A stretch of DNA of 37,641 nt. Origin: a virus. Location of the stretch: IMG/VR virus record IMGVR_UViG_3300042868_006295, positions 1 to 37,641 of that record, one strand, 5' to 3'. The notes under the pieces are model-generated. The model did not search any database and was not told the DNA's origin. It saw nothing but the letters and a program-made list of their open reading frames with translations. Positions 18,018 to 26,406 of the stretch are shown here, piece after piece. Positions within the stretch are counted from its first letter, which is position 1, and each line of letters starts with the position of its first letter. The position numbers and the translations under genes are program-made.

Positions 18018-19936
18018 CGCCCCAACAACTCGACCGCGCCAGCGACCTCATCGCGGCATGGTCGGCCATCATTTCACCGCCTCCAAAATGGACGATCAGC
18101 GAATGGGCAGACCACCGGCGCAAACTCTCCGGCGAGGCGGCAGCGGAGAAAGGCCAGTGGCGAACAAACCGCGCCGAATACCAGCGAGGCATTATGGACG
18201 CCGTAGCCGATCCGACCATTGAGCAGGTTGTCGTCATGTCATCGGCACAGGTGGGAAAAACCGAGGTGCTTCTGAACTGCATCGGCTACTATGTTGATTT
18301 CGACCCCTCGCCCCTCATGCTCGTCCAACCCGACGAGGCTATGGCAGAGACATTCAGCAAGGACCGCCTCGCGCCTATGTTCCGAGACTCGCCCAGCCTC
18401 CGCTCCAAGGTGCGACCGGCGAAGACCCGCGACAGCGGAAACACGATCCTCCACAAAAGATTCCCCGGCGGGCATGTCACGCTGGTCGGAGCCAACGCCC
18501 CCAGCGGCCTCGCCTCTCGCCCGATCCGCATCCTCCTGCTTGACGAGGTAGACCGCTACCCCGCAAGTGCCGGGAGCGAGGGCGATCCGGTGAACCTCGC
18601 CATTGCCCGAACAAAGAACTTTTGGAACAGAAGAATCGTGATGGTCAGCACCCCGACCGTCAAAGGTCTCTCTCGCATCGAACGCGCTTTTGAGCTTTCC
18701 GACCAGCGGCATTTCCTTGTGCCGTGTCCGCATTGCCAACACGAGCACCCGCTGCGGTGGGGCAATGTCGTATGGCAGGACGGACGCCGCGACCTTGCAA
18801 CCCTCCGGTGTCCCGCCTGCAACGGCACGATCACCAACGCGCAGAAAAACCAAGCGGTCTCCCGTGGTCGGTGGCAGGCCAGCGCCGGACCCAGCCGGAT
18901 CGCAGGCTTTCACTTGAACGAACTCTATTCCCCCTGGCGAAGCATAGCAGACATCGCCATCGAGCATGGGCGTGCCAAAGACGACCCCTCAACTTTGCAA
19001 GTATGGATCAACACCAGCCTCGGCGAAACATGGGAAGAAGGAGGCGAACGCATCAGCGAGCATGCCCTCATCGAGCGATGCGAACCCTACCCGCAGGCAG
19101 ATGTCCCCGCCCGTGGGTTGATCCTGACGGCTGGCGTCGATACTCAGCAAGACCGGCTCGAGGTTGAAGTGGTCGCATGGGCAGGCGGCGAAGAAAGCTG
19201 GAGCGTTGCCTATCATGTCATTCTCGGAGACCCCGACATTCCCGAAGGCACAGAAGGAAGCCCGTGGACGCACCTCACCGACTACCTTCGCAAACGCTGG
19301 ACATCCGAGGCAGGCGGCGAAATGGTCATCGAAACCACCTGCATCGATACCGGCGGCAGCAACACGCAGGCCGTTTACGGCTATGTGAAGCGGCACAAGG
19401 GAGACAGAGTTTACGGCGTGAAAGGACAAGGCGGACCCGGCTTGCCCATCGTCGGCAACCCCGCCCGCCGCAGGGCAGGAAAAAAAACCACGCGCCCCAT
19501 CGATGTCTACATTGTGGGAGTCGATTCCGCGAAATCCATAGTTTACAAGAGACTGCGCATCACGGAACCCGGCTCTGGATATTGCCACTTCCCGCAAGGG
19601 CGCAGCGCCGAGTATTTCAGAGGGTTGACCGCAGAAAAGGCCGTGACGAAATTCGTAAAGGGATTCCCCCGGATGGAGTGGCACAAAACATCCGGCGCAC
19701 GCAACGAACCGCTCGACTGCCGGGTTTACGCATTCGCCGCGCTCGTCCTTCGCGCCCCGCAGTTTGACAAGCTCGCCCTACGGAGGCGGCAGACCATGCC
19801 CACGCCCAAGCCCGCCGAGGTCGAGACGCCCCAGCCAACGGAACGCCCCGCAGAAGACACCCCCAGACCGGATGCCAACAATGCCGCGAAACGCAAGCGC
19901 ACCACGCGCAGGGCGTCCTTCGTGCATCAATGGTGA
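18014..19936 (+). CDS. terL: Terminase large subunit (lambda GpA-like)
   Basis: A 640-residue DNA-packaging motor and nuclease of the GpA family, the same length class as lambda gpA (641). The ATPase domain has Walker A S-S-A-Q-V-G-K-T (76-83) and Walker B I-L-L-L-D-E-V-D (173-180). The C-terminal nuclease begins near residue 370 with T-A-G-V-D-T-Q-Q-D. Four Cys at C-P-H-C and C-P-A-C (about 236-276) form a zinc finger, as in this family. The gene starts in a 4-base overlap with the methyltransferase. Its C-terminal tail is low-complexity and contains the first late-promoter motif (19840-19860). Confidence 0.95.
   Translation: MTPQQLDRASDLIAAWSAIISPPPKWTISEWADHRRKLSGEAAAEKGQWRTNRAEYQRGIMDAVADPTIEQVVVMSSAQVGKTEVLLNCIGYYVDFDPSPLMLVQPDEAMAETFSKDRLAPMFRDSPSLRSKVRPAKTRDSGNTILHKRFPGGHVTLVGANAPSGLASRPIRILLLDEVDRYPASAGSEGDPVNLAIARTKNFWNRRIVMVSTPTVKGLSRIERAFELSDQRHFLVPCPHCQHEHPLRWGNVVWQDGRRDLATLRCPACNGTITNAQKNQAVSRGRWQASAGPSRIAGFHLNELYSPWRSIADIAIEHGRAKDDPSTLQVWINTSLGETWEEGGERISEHALIERCEPYPQADVPARGLILTAGVDTQQDRLEVEVVAWAGGEESWSVAYHVILGDPDIPEGTEGSPWTHLTDYLRKRWTSEAGGEMVIETTCIDTGGSNTQAVYGYVKRHKGDRVYGVKGQGGPGLPIVGNPARRRAGKKTTRPIDVYIVGVDSAKSIVYKRLRITEPGSGYCHFPQGRSAEYFRGLTAEKAVTKFVKGFPRMEWHKTSGARNEPLDCRVYAFAALVLRAPQFDKLALRRRQTMPTPKPAEVETPQPTERPAEDTPRPDANNAAKRKRTTRRASFVHQW
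19840..19882 (+). promoter_or_regulatory. Late promoter motif, copy 1 (upstream of connector and portal genes)
   Basis: GGAACGCCCCGCAGAAGACA begins at 19840, inside the 3' end of the large terminase gene. Sixteen bases after AGACA lies CAACAAT, a weaker version of the [C/T]AAAAT box seen in copies 2-4. The next gene starts about 50 bases downstream. Being in coding sequence, this copy is also constrained by the protein (E-R-P-A-E-D-T). Confidence 0.55.
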
Positions 19937-20427
19937 CTATTACGGCAGGCGAAACATTTGAGGTTACGGTATCGGCAGACCCCGCCGCGACCGTCCTTGT
20001 GCAATTCGCTGGAATGCAATCGCGCAATGTCGCCGCCACCGGCACGGCAGGCACCTTCACCGCTGCCGCAAATACGAGCGGCTGGATTCCAGGACACTAC
20101 ATCTGGGAGGCATGGGCAACGGTCGCCGCGCACCGCGCCCTTGTCGGAACCGGCGACCTCCTCGTGCGTGAATCCGCAGCCACCCTCGCCCCCGGTGCGG
20201 AGGTTCGCACGCAGGCCCGCATCGCCGTGGCACACATCCAAGCCATGCTCGCAGGTGGGGCAACGCTTGAAGCTAAACGCTACAAAATCAACAACAGAGA
20301 GTTGGAGCGGCACAGCATCGCCGAACTCCTTCAGCTCCTCTCCTTCTGGAGGCGTGAGCTGTCCCGCGAGTCCCGACTTTCTTCCGGCATCTCGTCCATC
20401 GGCCAATCCATTTCCGTTCGCATCTAA
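19930..20427 (+). CDS. gpW-like head-tail connector protein with N-terminal beta domain
   Basis: A 165-residue protein just upstream of the portal, where lambda-like phages carry gpW. The C-terminal part (about 95-150) has the gpW-like pattern: V-A-H-I-Q-A-M-L-A-G, K-R-Y-K-I-N-N-R-E-L and H-S-I-A-E-L-L-Q-L-L-S-F-W-R-R-E-L. The N-terminal 85 residues are beta-rich (I-T-A-G-E-T-F-E-V-T-V, A-G-T-F-T-A-A), like a small immunoglobulin-type or fibre domain, and include G-H-Y-I-W-E-A-W. The role is therefore a connector or decorated joining protein. It overlaps the terminase end by seven bases. Confidence 0.65.
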   Translation: MVTITAGETFEVTVSADPAATVLVQFAGMQSRNVAATGTAGTFTAAANTSGWIPGHYIWEAWATVAAHRALVGTGDLLVRESAATLAPGAEVRTQARIAVAHIQAMLAGGATLEAKRYKINNRELERHSIAELLQLLSFWRRELSRESRLSSGISSIGQSISVRI

Positions 20428-20432
20428 TCCCC

Positions 20433-22241
20433 ATGGGCCTCCTCGACTTTTTTTCCCGCACCACCACGAAGACGCCCGCGCCAAGCCGCGCCGACCAGCC
20501 TCGCCTCTGGTCGGCGCGGTCCATTCTTTCCGACACCATCGGCAGCTTCGCCACCGCAGGCATGCCGCAAGCCGCAGGCGCTGGCCGTCTGGAATCCACA
20601 TGGGCAGGCACACCGACCACGATTGACGCATGGATTTTCCAGTATTGGAGCCGCATCGTCGCCCGCTCCCGTGAGCAGGCAGAGAACAACGACCACCTCA
20701 AAAAATTCCTGCAAATGGCCCGCGACAACATCGCAGGACCGACAGGCTTCACCTTCAACGCCCAAATCCGCGACCCCAGCGGAACGATGGACACCGTGGC
20801 CAGCTCCGCCATCGAGGACGCCTTTGCCGATTGGAGCAAGCGCGGAAACTACGACATCACCGGCCAACTCTCCCGCGCCGATGGCGAACGCCTGGCAGTC
20901 ACGACCGCCGCGATGGATGGCGAGGTCATCTGCATAAAAAAATACGGCGAAGACCTCAACAAATGGGGCTTCGCCGTGCAGTTCATCGACCCGGTTTTGC
21001 TCAACCCGACCAAATGGGAAAAGCTGAACAACGGCAATGTCATCCGTCACGGCATCGAGTTTAATCCGAACGGTCGCCCAGTGGCCTACCATTTCCGCAA
21101 CTACGACGAGCAAATGATGGGCTATGTGAACCACAACGGCGAGAGCTTCCAGCGAGTCCCAGCCGATCAGGTGATTCATCGCTTCCTCCCGGAGCGAGTC
21201 GGCCAAAAGCGCGGCCTCCCGTGGGCACGCACAGCCCTCTGGCGCATGCGCATGCTGGCAGGCTTCGAGGACGCCGCCGTGGTCAACGCTCGCGTGTCAG
21301 CCAGCAAGATGGGCTTTTTCAGAAACCTCGATGGCGACAGCGACGACATCCTCGAAATGGACGCCGAACCCGGCAAGTTCGAGGACATCGGCAACCGCGA
21401 GTTCATCCCCTACACCCCGCAATTCCCCGACCAAGCATTTGACCCCTTTTGCAAAGCCATGCTTCGCTCGATTTCCTCCGGCCTCGGCGTGAGCTACAAC
21501 AACCTCGCCAGCGACCTCACGAGCGTCAATTTCTCATCGATCCGCCAAGGCGCACTCGACGAACGCGAAGTCTGGAAGGGCCTGCAAGAATGGCTCATCA
21601 GCGGCTTCGTCATGCCCATATACGAGGCATGGCTTGAGCGTTCACTTCTCGCCAACAAAATCCTCATCGCTGGCAAGCCGCTGAAATTCGACCGCCTCGA
21701 AAAATACAAGCAAGTCGCTTTCACTGGCAGGCGCTGGGCATGGATCGACCCATCCGCAGAAATGGCCGCAAACGAAAAGGCCATCTCGCAAAAACTCAAA
21801 TCCCGCAGCGAGATCATCCGGGAAACATCGAACCGCGACCCAGAAGATGTCTGGAGCGAGATCGAGCGCGAAGAAGTCGAACTCAAAAAGCGCGGCATCG
21901 TCCCGCTCATTCCGGCAGGCGCAGCCGCGCCGGATTCATCGTCGCTCGATTTCACAGAAGACGCTTTGCCAGTTGCGACAATCGGAAAACCAAAAGAGCT
22001 ATCGAACGAGCAAGCCGCCGCAACGGGCAACGTCCAAGACACGGCACTGAACGGAGCGCAAGTGCAGGCGCTCAACGAACTGGTGCAGGAGGTAGCAGTT
22101 GGAAGGCTACCAATGGAAACAGCGCAAGCCATCGCCGCCGCCGCATTCCCGCTCATCACGAAAGAAAACCTCGGCAAGATTTTCTTACCGCTGAAAAATT
22201 TTACAGCCGCTCAACCCGCACAGCCCGACCCCCAGCCATGA
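20433..22241 (+). CDS. Portal protein (lambda gpB-like)
   Basis: A 602-residue portal of the lambda family, forming the dodecameric DNA gate of the capsid and the docking site of terminase and tail. Typical segments are I-V-A-R-S-R-E-Q-A-E-N-N-D (about 72-84), the D-G-E-V strand near 165, V-I-H-R-F-L-P-E-R-V-G-Q-K-R-G-L-P-W near 249-266, and S-S-G-L-G-V-S-Y-N-N-L-A-S-D-L near 350-364. These match phage_portal_2 proteins. The C-terminal 100 residues are Ala/Gln-rich and may act in assembly. The ATG at 20433 lies in CCCCATGG with no Shine-Dalgarno sequence. Confidence 0.94.
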   Translation: MGLLDFFSRTTTKTPAPSRADQPRLWSARSILSDTIGSFATAGMPQAAGAGRLESTWAGTPTTIDAWIFQYWSRIVARSREQAENNDHLKKFLQMARDNIAGPTGFTFNAQIRDPSGTMDTVASSAIEDAFADWSKRGNYDITGQLSRADGERLAVTTAAMDGEVICIKKYGEDLNKWGFAVQFIDPVLLNPTKWEKLNNGNVIRHGIEFNPNGRPVAYHFRNYDEQMMGYVNHNGESFQRVPADQVIHRFLPERVGQKRGLPWARTALWRMRMLAGFEDAAVVNARVSASKMGFFRNLDGDSDDILEMDAEPGKFEDIGNREFIPYTPQFPDQAFDPFCKAMLRSISSGLGVSYNNLASDLTSVNFSSIRQGALDEREVWKGLQEWLISGFVMPIYEAWLERSLLANKILIAGKPLKFDRLEKYKQVAFTGRRWAWIDPSAEMAANEKAISQKLKSRSEIIRETSNRDPEDVWSEIEREEVELKKRGIVPLIPAGAAAPDSSSLDFTEDALPVATIGKPKELSNEQAAATGNVQDTALNGAQVQALNELVQEVAVGRLPMETAQAIAAAAFPLITKENLGKIFLPLKNFTAAQPAQPDPQP

Positions 22242-22582
22242 GCCAGAATTTCGACATCACCATCCCCGCCGGCGAATCGTTCTTTTTTGAAACGACGATC
22301 AGGCAATCCAGCGAGCCGAACGCCCAGCCGATCAACTTGGCTGGCTTCACCGCAGTCGGCCAACTCCGCGAGGATTGGGATAAGCCTCTACTCGCGTCTT
22401 TCGAGATCATTTTCCTCCAGCCACGCACAAACGGCAAAATCCGCTTCGTTCTCAGCGACGAGGTGACACGCGCCCTGCCAGTGAGCCGCGCCCGATACGA
22501 CATATTCATCACCGACCAAGAAGGAACTACCCGGAAATTACTGGAAGGCATCGCCTTCATCACCCGCAACATCTCCCGATAA
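22238..22582 (+). CDS. Small head-region protein, 114 aa, beta-rich
   Basis: A 114-residue protein overlapping the portal by four bases. It begins F-D-I-T-I-P-A-G-E-S-F-F-F-E-T-T-I-R, and the pattern of alternating strands continues (G-F-T-A-V-G-Q-L-R, K-I-R-F-V-L-S, Y-D-I-F-I-T-D). The end is G-I-A-F-I-T-R-N-I-S-R. Proteins of this shape often precede phage fibres and form their anchoring or baseplate-upper-protein-like domain. It is followed by a collagen-like fibre gene, so an adaptor for head or neck fibres is likely. No named family is certain. Confidence 0.6.
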   Translation: MSQNFDITIPAGESFFFETTIRQSSEPNAQPINLAGFTAVGQLREDWDKPLLASFEIIFLQPRTNGKIRFVLSDEVTRALPVSRARYDIFITDQEGTTRKLLEGIAFITRNISR

Positions 22583-22586
22583 AACC

Positions 22587-23336
22587 ATGGCCGCCGTAGA
22601 CCTCACCATTTTTCCCAAGCCGCAAGTCATCGTAAGCCCCGGCATCGTGATGCCCATCGGCGCAGGCGCTCAAGGCCCCGCCGGAACGCTCACCATCGGC
22701 ACCATCACGCAACTCCCCACAGGCTCCGCGCCCACGATCACGAATGCAGGAAGCCCAGAAAACGCCGTCCTAAATTTCGGCATCCCCCTCGGAGCGCAAG
22801 GCCCCGCTGGCACGCTCGCCATCGGCGCCGTGCAGACCGTGGCAGGCGACCAAAACGCCAGCGTTTCCAACGTCGGCACAACGCAAAACGCCGTCTTAAA
22901 TTTCACCCTGCCCCGTGGACTCTCCTCGACCATCGCAGTCGGCACCGTCTACACCCTGCCCGCAGGCTCGCAGCCTGTCGTGGCCAATGTCGGCACGCAG
23001 GAAAATGCGATCCTGAATTTCGGCATCCCGCTCCAAGCCGAGGGCCAGCGCGGAGAGCCTGGACCCGCAGGTGAGCGAGGCCCCGCCTTCGTCTATGGCT
23101 CCATCTCCTTCCTTTCCGATGTCTCCGACGATCACCTCACCCACTGGATCGGACGCGCCAGCGCAGGCACCGGCACGGATTTGAATCTCTGGACCATCAC
23201 CCGCAGCATCTTCACGCCCAGCGGCGAACTCATCGCCCGTGGCGTCGCCGCCCGTGTCGCGTGGGACAACCGCACCACCGTCGAATATGTCGCTGGCGTG
23301 GTATCCACCAGCGAGATCGACGCAGGGTTCTTCTAA
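22587..23336 (+). CDS. Collagen-like / repeat fibre protein
   Basis: A 249-residue protein built of about four repeats of roughly 36 residues. Each contains a G-P-A-G-like turn, a T-I-G-T-I/V-x-x-L-P strand, a V-x-N-x-G-x-x-x-N-A-V-L-N-F strand and a G-I-P-L end. A true collagen-like G-x-x stretch (G-Q-R-G-E-P-G-P-A-G-E-R-G-P) lies near residues 152-166. The last 80 residues (D-H-L-T-H-W-I-G-R to the end) form a globular tip. It sits between portal and capsid genes, so it is more likely a head or whisker fibre than a tail fibre. A terminator follows. Confidence 0.7.
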   Translation: MAAVDLTIFPKPQVIVSPGIVMPIGAGAQGPAGTLTIGTITQLPTGSAPTITNAGSPENAVLNFGIPLGAQGPAGTLAIGAVQTVAGDQNASVSNVGTTQNAVLNFTLPRGLSSTIAVGTVYTLPAGSQPVVANVGTQENAILNFGIPLQAEGQRGEPGPAGERGPAFVYGSISFLSDVSDDHLTHWIGRASAGTGTDLNLWTITRSIFTPSGELIARGVAARVAWDNRTTVEYVAGVVSTSEIDAGFF

Positions 23337-23352
23337 GAAATCGCAGCAAAAC

Positions 23353-23399
23353 AAAACCCGCCACGCCTCTCCACGGAAGCGCACCAAGGCGGGTTTTTT
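23353..23399 (+). terminator. Rho-independent terminator after the collagen-like fibre gene
   Basis: AAAACCCGCC (23353-23362) pairs with GGCGGGTTTT (23388-23397) as a 10-bp stem, ending in six T. It lies 17 bases after the stop and upstream of the next late promoter motif. Confidence 0.8.
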
Positions 23400-23411
23400 G
23401 TGTCACTCCCC

Positions 23412-23449
23412 CTCCGTGTCCTCCGTGCTCTCCGTGGTGAAAACCGCAC
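23412..23449 (+). repeat. CTCCGTG-type dispersed repeat, copy 1
   Basis: Three near-identical nonamer units of the type (T/C)CTCCGTG followed by GTGAAAA occupy the 38 bases before the late promoter motif. A second copy of exactly the same length lies at 27120-27157, also between a terminator and the motif. Read on the minus strand such units give T-T-E-S-T-E-D-T-E peptides often misannotated in environmental bacteria. Confidence 0.7.
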
Positions 23450-23491
23450 GGAACGCCCCGCAGAAGACACGGATTTTCGCAGCGGCAAAAT
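23450..23491 (+). promoter_or_regulatory. Late promoter motif, copy 2 (upstream of fibre genes)
   Basis: GGAACGCCCCGCAGAAGACA at 23450-23469 is followed exactly 16 bases after AGACA by CAAAAT (23486-23491), a -10-like box at normal spacing. The next gene starts 54 bases further on. The terminator just upstream isolates this unit. Confidence 0.65.
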
Positions 23492-23544
23492 AACGCCCGT
23501 CCACCACGGACACCGCAACCACAACCACCACACCACAAAAAATC

Positions 23545-24303
23545 ATGTCTGTCCCAATTCGCATTCGCCGCCGCCAATCCGGTTCCGCCGGAGCACCCGG
23601 AGTTCTCAAATCAGCCGAACTCGCCTTCAACGAAGTCGATGGAATCCTTTACTACGGTAAAGGTGCCGACGCCCAAGGCAACGCCACACAAATCGTTGGC
23701 ATCGGCGGCAACGCCTCCAGCAGCTACGCTGACGACCTCGTCGCCACAGAGCGTGACGCACGCATCGCTGATGTTAATGCAGAAGAGACTCGCGCCCTTG
23801 CCGCTGAATCGGATTTGAGCACACGAGTGAACAGCGAGAAAAATCGCGTTGATGCGATCCTTTCCGCTTCACAGGCCGATAAAGACAGCTTCGCCGAGAT
23901 CGTAACTTTGATCAATTCGGTGGACCTGACGAACGACAACGCGCTCGCAGCCGCCGTCCTCGCGATCAATAATTCCGTTGACGCAGAAGTGACCCGCGCC
24001 ACTGGCGAAGAGAACAGCATCAAGTCGGCAGCGACCGCGCTCACGACCCGTGTGAGCACAGCCGAGAGCAGCATCACAGCCCTTCAATCCCGCGCCACCA
24101 CCATCGAAGGTGCAGCGACCTCGCTTACCAGTCGAGTCACATCAGCCGAGAGCGCAGCGACCGCGCTCACCAGCCGGGTTTCCGCAGCAGAGAGCGCAGC
24201 CACCAGCGAGCAAAACGCCCGCATCGCAGCCGACGACGCTTTGAGCGCCAGAGTGCTGGCACTCGAGCCACTCCTCGTGGAGATCGACGGCGGCACGTTC
24301 TAA
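23545..24303 (+). CDS. Coiled-coil fibre protein with receptor-binding-type N-terminal domain
   Basis: A 252-residue protein. The first 45 residues (V-P-I-R-I-R-R-R, A-P-G-V-L-K-S-A-E-L-A-F-N-E-V-D-G-I-L-Y-Y-G) match the N-terminal attachment domain found in Mtd-like and other phage fibre proteins. The rest is a long trimeric coiled coil with recurring units such as T-A-L-T-S-R-V-S-A-A-E-S-A-A and ends D-D-A-L-S-A-R-V-L-A-L-E-P-L-L. The DNA of the repeats is itself repetitive (about 24015-24240). No tip domain is present, so it probably forms a shaft with the neighbouring proteins. Confidence 0.7.
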   Translation: MSVPIRIRRRQSGSAGAPGVLKSAELAFNEVDGILYYGKGADAQGNATQIVGIGGNASSSYADDLVATERDARIADVNAEETRALAAESDLSTRVNSEKNRVDAILSASQADKDSFAEIVTLINSVDLTNDNALAAAVLAINNSVDAEVTRATGEENSIKSAATALTTRVSTAESSITALQSRATTIEGAATSLTSRVTSAESAATALTSRVSAAESAATSEQNARIAADDALSARVLALEPLLVEIDGGTF

Positions 24304-24381
24304 GCAAACGGCCCACAGGGCCGGTCAACCTCGTGTCCATACATGACGACCGGCTCTCAAAAATCTTCCGAGTCCATACTC

Positions 24382-24756
24382 ATGCCAGTTCCAATTAAGC
24401 CTAAAAAAACCGTCGTGCCGGGTCGCATCCCCAGCACGGCGGATTTATCGCTTGGCGAGGTCTGCATTAACTACGCCGACCGCAAAATCTACGGACGCCA
24501 CCCGCAATCCGGCGCAGTCATCCAACTCACCACTCCTCCCCGCAACGAAATCCCCGCCATCCTCGTCCACGCCGTGGACGGAGCGAACCTCTACATAGGC
24601 CGCCTTGAGTGGGACGACTACCCCGCCGCAGGCCAACCAGACGACTCCCCCGCCTGGACCATCTACAAAATCACCACCAACTCCGCAGGCGATGTGCTCT
24701 CGGAGCAATCGGCCGTCGGGCAATGGTCGAACAAGCAATCTCTCACCTACAGCTAA
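24382..24756 (+). CDS. Fibre-associated protein with Mtd-like N-terminal domain
   Basis: A protein of 124 residues from ATG 24382; ATG 24343 would add 13. I prefer 24382 because the resulting start, V-P-I-K-P-K-K-T, parallels the V-P-I-R-I-R-R-R start of the previous gene. Both continue with a D-L-S-L-G-E-V or A-E-L-A-F-N-E-V segment and then an I-Y/L-Y-Y-G strand. The C-terminal half is a beta domain (A-I-L-V-H-A-V-D-G-A-N-L-Y-I-G-R-L-E-W-D-D-Y). The two genes thus share an attachment domain that may bind the same virion site. It ends three bases before the next start. Confidence 0.65.
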   Translation: MPVPIKPKKTVVPGRIPSTADLSLGEVCINYADRKIYGRHPQSGAVIQLTTPPRNEIPAILVHAVDGANLYIGRLEWDDYPAAGQPDDSPAWTIYKITTNSAGDVLSEQSAVGQWSNKQSLTYS

Positions 24757-24759
24757 AAC

Positions 24760-26142
24760 ATGATCGCAAACGCACTCCCTCGCCCGCTCACCGCAGGCTC
24801 TGTTGACAACGCCATCCTCCGCGCAGACGGCACGGGGGGAACAATCCTGCAAACCTCCGGCCTTATCGTGGACGATGCCGTCGTGCCATACTCCGTCACA
24901 GGCGATGCCGCCACGGATTTCATTACGGCGACAGGTCACAATTTTATCGCTAATCAAGGAGTCATGTTCTCATCCCTGACAGGAGGCAGCGGGTTAAACA
25001 CCACCACCGTCTATTTCGTCCGCGACATCTCCGGCAGCACATTCAAGGTCTCCGCCACCAGCGGCGGTGCAGCTATCAATTTCACAACCAACATCACAGC
25101 CGGAACGGTCATTGCCATCCAAGCAAATGTGGCCATTTCGCAAAACACCACCGAAACCAACTCTGCACTCGTCCTCACGCCGAAAGGCGCTGGATCGCTG
25201 ATCGCTCAAAAACCCAACGGCGCGGCGAGCGGAGGCAATGCCCGTGGAGCGAGTGCTGTGGATTTTCAGATGTCTCGATCTGCTGCAACACAAGTTGCAA
25301 GTGGAGCAAATTCGGTAATTTGCGGAGGAGTCAATAATACTGCATCAGATTCGCAAGTTTTTATCGGAGCAGGAACATCTAATTCCATAACAACTCCAAA
25401 TAATAGCAATTCTGGAATTATTGCAGGAACCTCCAATTCAATAAATGGGGGAAGCTTAACATCGAACTGTTTTATTGGCGCTGGAGCAAGCAATTCAATC
25501 ACAAATGCAGCGCGAGGCTGTATCGTTTCAGGAAATACAAATGTGATGACTGGCGGCGCATTTCAATCGTTTATTGGCGCTGGAGTAGAAAATTCAATTA
25601 CAGGCGCAGATAGTGGAGTTATTGGTGGAGGATATTGGAATGTTTGTAACACACAGCTTGCATCGATATTAGGAGGTCGGCAAGCCACCGTAGATCGTTA
25701 CGGAATGCAAGCCCATGCAAACGGCAGTTTTGGGCCAAATAGCACTGGTGGCAGTGGTCAAGCCCAACGCGCCCGCTTCGTCATGCGTAACAAGACGACG
25801 ACAAACAGCGCAGTCGAGCTATTCCTCGACGGCAGCAGCATTCGCCTCACAATCCCCAGCGGCAAGGTTCTTGGCCTCACCATCAACATCACAGGTATCT
25901 CCAGCACAGGTGCGGCAGTCGCACACTACATGAGGCAGTATGCGCTCAAGAATGTTGCAGGCACGACCACCGAGGTTTACGCGCCCGTCACCATCGGAAC
26001 TGACAACGCTGCTGGCACATCCATCGCACTCTCCGCAAGCGATGCGTCAGACGCCCTTGTCGTGAGCGTCACCGGCACAGCATCTACAATCTGGCGCTGG
26101 GTTGCCTCGGTCGATGCCGTCGAAATCGCATTCGGAATTTAA
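24760..26142 (+). CDS. Large fibre/adhesin-like protein with beta-roll repeats
   Basis: A 460-residue probable receptor-binding fibre. Residues 1-165 form a beta-rich shaft domain. Residues about 175-315 hold at least seven repeats of 15-20 residues built around G-A-G-x-S-N-S-I-T, A-G-T-S-N-S-I-N, S-G-N-T-N-V-M-T, G-G-G-Y-W-N-V-C and G-G-R-Q-A-T-V. These resemble the left-handed beta-roll of YadA-type adhesin heads. Residues 330-460 form a C-terminal beta domain. The repeat-coding DNA (about 25260-25690) is distinctly richer in A and T than either flank, which suggests a host-range module acquired by recombination. Confidence 0.7.
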   Translation: MIANALPRPLTAGSVDNAILRADGTGGTILQTSGLIVDDAVVPYSVTGDAATDFITATGHNFIANQGVMFSSLTGGSGLNTTTVYFVRDISGSTFKVSATSGGAAINFTTNITAGTVIAIQANVAISQNTTETNSALVLTPKGAGSLIAQKPNGAASGGNARGASAVDFQMSRSAATQVASGANSVICGGVNNTASDSQVFIGAGTSNSITTPNNSNSGIIAGTSNSINGGSLTSNCFIGAGASNSITNAARGCIVSGNTNVMTGGAFQSFIGAGVENSITGADSGVIGGGYWNVCNTQLASILGGRQATVDRYGMQAHANGSFGPNSTGGSGQAQRARFVMRNKTTTNSAVELFLDGSSIRLTIPSGKVLGLTINITGISSTGAAVAHYMRQYALKNVAGTTTEVYAPVTIGTDNAAGTSIALSASDASDALVVSVTGTASTIWRWVASVDAVEIAFGI

Positions 26143-26154
26143 CCAAACACAACC

Positions 26155-26382
26155 ATGAGAACATACGGTCTTATATTCGCAGACGGACGCCAAGAACTCG
26201 CCAGCATCGTGCTGGACGAAAACGACGAGCCACGCATCGACACCATCCGCCCATACCCCTGCCCGGAAGATTGGGTTGATCCAATGATCGTCCCCCTCGT
26301 CAAAATCGATCAACCCGAAAGCGGCGACTGGGAACCGAACCTCGTCTGGTTCGCAGATCGCGTCGAGCGCCAGTGGATTTGA
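26155..26382 (+). CDS. Small hypothetical protein of the fibre cluster, 75 aa
   Basis: A 75-residue acidic protein starting 12 bases after the large fibre stop in the AACCATG context. It begins M-R-T-Y-G-L-I-F-A-D-G-R-Q-E-L-A-S-I-V-L-D-E-N-D-E-P, a beta hairpin, and ends N-L-V-W-F-A-D-R-V-E-R-Q-W-I. Three Trp and a P-Y-P-C-P-E-D-W motif suggest a compact structural or chaperone fold. A small gene directly after a fibre gene is often a fibre assembly chaperone, but nothing in the sequence confirms this here. Confidence 0.6.
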   Translation: MRTYGLIFADGRQELASIVLDENDEPRIDTIRPYPCPEDWVDPMIVPLVKIDQPESGDWEPNLVWFADRVERQWI

Positions 26383-26406
26383 GCTAACTCCTAACCAAAC
26401 ACGACC

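Noticed and set aside
20424-21206. Leftward open frame of 260 codons opposite the portal gene
   Set aside because: The portal protein is unmistakable on the plus strand, and the antisense frame shows no independent signal.
19840-23470. Reading GGAAC of the late motif as a classical ECF -35 element
   Set aside because: The expected GTC-type -10 about 16 bases after GGAAC is not conserved among the five copies. Conservation instead runs through AGACA, and the A/T box lies too far away for GGAAC to be the -35.
24343-24381. N-terminal extension of the Mtd-like fibre protein from ATG 24343
   Set aside because: It remains possible, but the paralogous start of the previous gene (V-P-I-R versus V-P-I-K) supports ATG 24382.
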